From the NCBI GenBank assembly GCA_943735955.1, contig OX030956.1, forward strand, positions 7,223,145 to 7,287,144: a stretch of 64,000 nucleotides of DNA. The letters run 5' to 3'. The translations under genes and the position numbers were made by a program. Below the pieces are notes generated by a model. That model did no database searches and was not told where the DNA came from. It saw only the letters and a list, made by a program, of their open reading frames with translations. Positions 57,432-64,000 of the stretch are shown here, piece by piece; the first letter of the stretch is position 1, and every line of letters starts with the position of its first letter. Source of the stretch: Piscicola geometra. Lineage: Eukaryota > Annelida > Clitellata > Hirudinida > Piscicolidae.

Positions 57432-60228
57432 GCTGGTGTTCTGGAGTCGCCCCCTTCCTTCCTTCCTTCCTTCCTTCCATCCATCTTTCTTTCGTCTCTT
57501 CTTTTTACTTGCTTATTTCATTTCTTGATAACTTTTTTGTTTTGTTTTTTATTATTTTCGTTTTTAAAGTTTACATCATTTGTATATCCCCTCGAAAGGA
57601 TTATTGGTGCGTACATTTTTGTACATTTGTATACTTTTTAAGAGAAATCCATTTTAAATGTATTCTCTTTTCCCCTTCTGCACTCTCTTCTTTCTTTGCA
57701 CGCACAACTTCTGTCCGGAAGGGGGCCAGAACACCACCAGGATCTCTCTACAAGAATGAACCAATCATTGAAACTTCATGATGATGATGATTACTTTCAC
57801 CATCACCATCATCATCATCAGCTACAGCGTCATCATAATCATCCCCATCTCATTATCATTATCACCATCATCATCATCATCATCATCATCATCATGAGAC
57901 CACATTGATACCTATGACGACTCTTCCTTAAATCCCCAGGGATGGGACTAGTCTGAACTTTCATCATTGTGGCATTGATCATTGCTTCATTCTTATTAAT
58001 TACTATTTTTTCATCTTTTAATTATTATCAATTTGTTTTTACTTTTCATCTTTTAACTAATTAAATTCTATTATTTAATATTACTTTTTAAATCTCATTT
58101 TTATTTTTGTTTATATTGAATTGTTAAAAAAAACTAAATGTTGTTATTTTTTAGATAAAATATTACCTCATTAAACAGTAGTGTTCTTTCGTGTGCTTTA
58201 ATTGTCTCATTTTTACTAATAAATACTTTAAAAGTTAATAAAATTATTTATTTTTGATTTCGAAGTAGTCTTTTATTTTAATTATTGATTTTCCTGTATT
58301 GATTTATACATTTTCTCGCTTAATCTTCAAAAATATTTGGTTTCTTTGACAATAACCAGTAGAAAAGTTTCTGAATTTTTAAAAATGAAACAGGACAAAC
58401 TCTTTTTCTTATTAGGCCCTCTTAGCTTTGATGAAAAAATCTTTTCTTATAAAAAAGATTCTTTAAAAATTATACGCTTCAAAAAGTGAACGATTTTGAG
58501 CATATCGGCTCTCATAGGCATCTTTAAATTATTTTGAAAAGTTGGAAATATTTATTTACAAAAATAAAAACAAACTATATTTTTTGATAGAAAGGGAAGG
58601 ATAGAATAACGCGTAAATGGAAAAGTTTGGATTCTTCGGCATTTAACATCGAAAAATAAAAGAAACGAAAGATTACATTTAAAAACAATAAAACTGAAAA
58701 ACATGGTATAAATTATGTTGAAGCGTTCATCAAATTAAGAATTAATAAGAATAAAAATGAAATAATAAATTATTTGAAACATAATTTCTCATATTTACTT
58801 GGTGATGCCATCGTCGCTACAAGGTCAATCAAGAAGTACCAAAATCTTCGGACATTTTTGAATAATTTTTTTATGTCCGAAAATATATATATTATTTCAT
58901 AGCCAATTCTTATTTGCCGCGACAATTTCTACTATCGACATTCGAGTTTTTAATTTCCGAAATAAAACCAAAATAAATTATTCTTCCGAAAAAGAAGTGT
59001 CCTAAAATTAGTGATGTCCGAAGAATATGGTATTTTACCGTATTCAGAATCATTATAATTCTTATGTACAATTATCAGTATTTAAATAACACATAGTTAT
59101 AATTATTATGATTATAAATTCACGCACATAATAGTAATTAATATAGAATTGGTTGACGAGTATTAAACTAAATAAGATGGTTTAAAATCATACAAATAAA
59201 GCAGCTGTTACTAATACTACTGCCTCAACTAAGAACGATTTTACAAACAGCGCTATAGTGGAATTATAATAATATAATAATACTTATGATCAAATCAGTC
59301 TTAGTAGGAATAACAATATTTATAATTATAAATATTTGAATAAAAAATAGAATAAAATAAAATATACAATATTAAGTTAATGTTTCAGGAAATAATAATT
59401 AATTGAGAGTTTCAAGTATGTATTGATGCCCTAAACGTGAAAAAAGAGGCGCTATATAAATATTTAAACGACGATGATAATGATGATGATAATGAGGATG
59501 GTAATGATGATGATGAAGATGATGGTGCATCTAATGATTTGCTCAATCGCACAGAACTAACCCTAGAGGCGCTTGACATAGACAGTCTAATTATAATTAG
59601 ATAATTATCATTTACCAACATCTCATTATCTTGCTCATTATAAATATAATAGAATTAAGGTTGAATCGACGTTTGCCAGATAATATAAAGCATTTAGAAG
59701 GATTGGTGGATTCAGTGGAAAGAAAGAAAGAAATGCAAATATCGAACATCTACCTAGAAACGTTGAAAGATCTAATAGCATATTACTACTAATAGGTTAT
59801 TATAGTGATATGGTAAACTAATATCGAAAAAACATAAATATTAGTAATTGATAATAATTTAAACTAATTGAATAATAATCAAATCAAATCATGGTCATCA
59901 TCAAGCGTGGTCGGTGATTGGATAATTCCACAGAAACTCATCATAATTATCATTACTTTTAAAATATCATTTCTATAGCGCTTTCAGTTACAGTCTTTAA
60001 TGCTTGAAGGGAGTCGCGATGTTGGAAAAGTTTACTTATTAGTTTATATTATTATTATTATTGTTTTTATTATCATTATTATTAGTTTTAATGCCGAAAA
60101 TATGAAATGATGAAGATTCTTTCATTTTGGAGTATTTGTGCTTTTGGTTCTGTTGTTATATCGTTGGTGTTTTGGCATGTGTTTTAGCAGAAATATAATT
60201 AGAATTTATTATTTTTGTAATTATTCCT
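57432..60228. other. TXNRD2 3' UTR and AT-rich intergenic region
   Basis: After the stop codon come a (CTTC)n tract, the SECIS element and possible AATAAA signals (for example near 58217), then AT-rich DNA up to the convergent FCHO-like gene. Around 59410-59785 two short open stretches (an Asp-rich one and one ending LKDLIAYYY) look faintly coding but are in different frames, with no splice pair that I could justify. Confidence 0.45.
57900..57972 (+). promoter_or_regulatory. TXNRD2: SECIS element (form 2), TXNRD2 3' UTR
   Basis: Helix I pairs CCACATTGAT (57900-57909) with ATCATTGTGG (57963-57972), with one internal T-T mismatch. The SECIS core has ATGA at 57914 and TGA at 57954. Helix II pairs GACT with AGTC and TCC with GGA. 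The apical region has the conserved AA followed by a mini-helix ATCCC-CA-GGGAT, which is the extra helix that defines form 2. Found by eye and internally consistent. Confidence 0.9.
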
Positions 60229-63503
<3,275 letters not shown>

Positions 63504-63510
63504 CTGGAAA

Positions 63511-64000
63511 GAGATGGGTGGGTGGGTTGGTGATGGGTGGGTTGGTTGTTTGTTGATTGGTGGGTGGGTTGGTGGGTTGGTTGGTGATGGGTGGGTGGGT
63601 TGGTGATGGGTGGGTGGGTGGATTGGGATTGGTGGGTGGGTGGATTGGGATTGGTGGGTGGGTTGGTGATGGGTGGGTGGGTTGGTGATGGGTGAGTGGG
63701 TTGGTGATGGGTGAGTGGGTTGGTGATGGGTGGGTGGGTTGGTGATGGGTGAGTGGGTTGGTGATGGGTGAGTGGGTTGGTGATGGGTTGTTGGGTTGGT
63801 GATGGGTGGGTGGGTTGGTGATGGGTGGGTGGGTTGGTGATGGGTGGGTGGGTTGGTGATGGGTGGGTGGGTTGGTGATGGGTGGGTGGGTTGGTGATGG
63901 GTGAGTGGGTTGGTGATGGGTGAGTGGGTTGGTGATGGGTGGGTGGGTTGGTGATGGGTGGGTGGGTTGGTGATGGGTGGGTGGGTTGGTGATGGGTGAG
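63511..64000. repeat. GGGTGGGTTGGTGAT minisatellite, running off the window
   Basis: About 25 or more units, mostly 19 bp (TGGGTGGGTGGGTTGGTGA), lie in the FCHO intron directly upstream, in transcript sense, of the 63503-63217 exon. The plus strand has many GGG runs. Confidence 0.93.

Noticed and set aside
59410..59785. Possible small plus-strand gene (Asp-rich stretch plus a segment ending LKDLIAYYY)
   Set aside because: The two open stretches are in different frames, without a supportable GT-AG pair or recognised similarity.

Overview
The window looks like nuclear DNA of an intron-rich invertebrate animal. The genes are metazoan orthologues split into many short GT-AG exons, intergenic DNA is AT-rich, and microsatellites and minisatellites are abundant, above all (GAT/ATC)n, (CA)n, (TAG)n and GT-rich arrays. 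A separate thioredoxin reductase with a mitochondrial presequence and a C-terminal Gly-Cys-Sec-Gly argues against a dipteran (Cys enzyme) and against a parasitic flatworm (thioredoxin-glutathione reductase fusion). A spiralian such as an annelid or mollusc is my guess, not a demonstration. Exons were joined by hand from splice signals, reading phase and family similarity. None has transcript support.

Layout: 1-2672, first coding exon of a CACNG/stargazin-like gene (-), rest off the left edge. 5097-13219, a USP16/USP45-like ubiquitin hydrolase (-), 16 exons. 13635-16039, the splicing factor RBM22 (+), head-to-head with the USP gene and apparently lacking its RRM. 16540-22261, Inscuteable (INSC, +). 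23867-26965, the SH2-PH adaptor DAPP1 (-), N-terminus missing. 34347-36591, an unrecognised membrane protein (-). 41889-57431, a complete selenoprotein thioredoxin reductase (TXNRD2-like, +), 18 exons, 531 residues, with a SECIS element at 57900-57972. 60229-63503, the mu-homology end of an FCHO/SGIP-type endocytic adaptor (-), continuing off the right edge.

TXNRD2 intron 11 holds an intact antisense non-LTR retrotransposon (1572-codon ORF) with a 2A ribosome-skipping motif, three PHD-like zinc fingers, AP endonuclease, reverse transcriptase and RNase H. Intron 17 is mostly a 2.9-kb array of a 14-bp unit. tRNA-like SINE candidates lie at about 14.3, 23.6, 28.9 and 33.4 kb. The genes are housekeeping or signalling loci with no evident shared pathway.

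Most noteworthy: the Sec/SECIS pair, the RRM-less RBM22, the 2A-bearing retrotransposon bordered by AAC/CAG repeat on both sides, a 20-nt TXNRD2 microexon, decayed copies of a TXNRD2 exon end, and a recurring (GAT)n-after-donor / (ATC)n-before-acceptor arrangement in introns.
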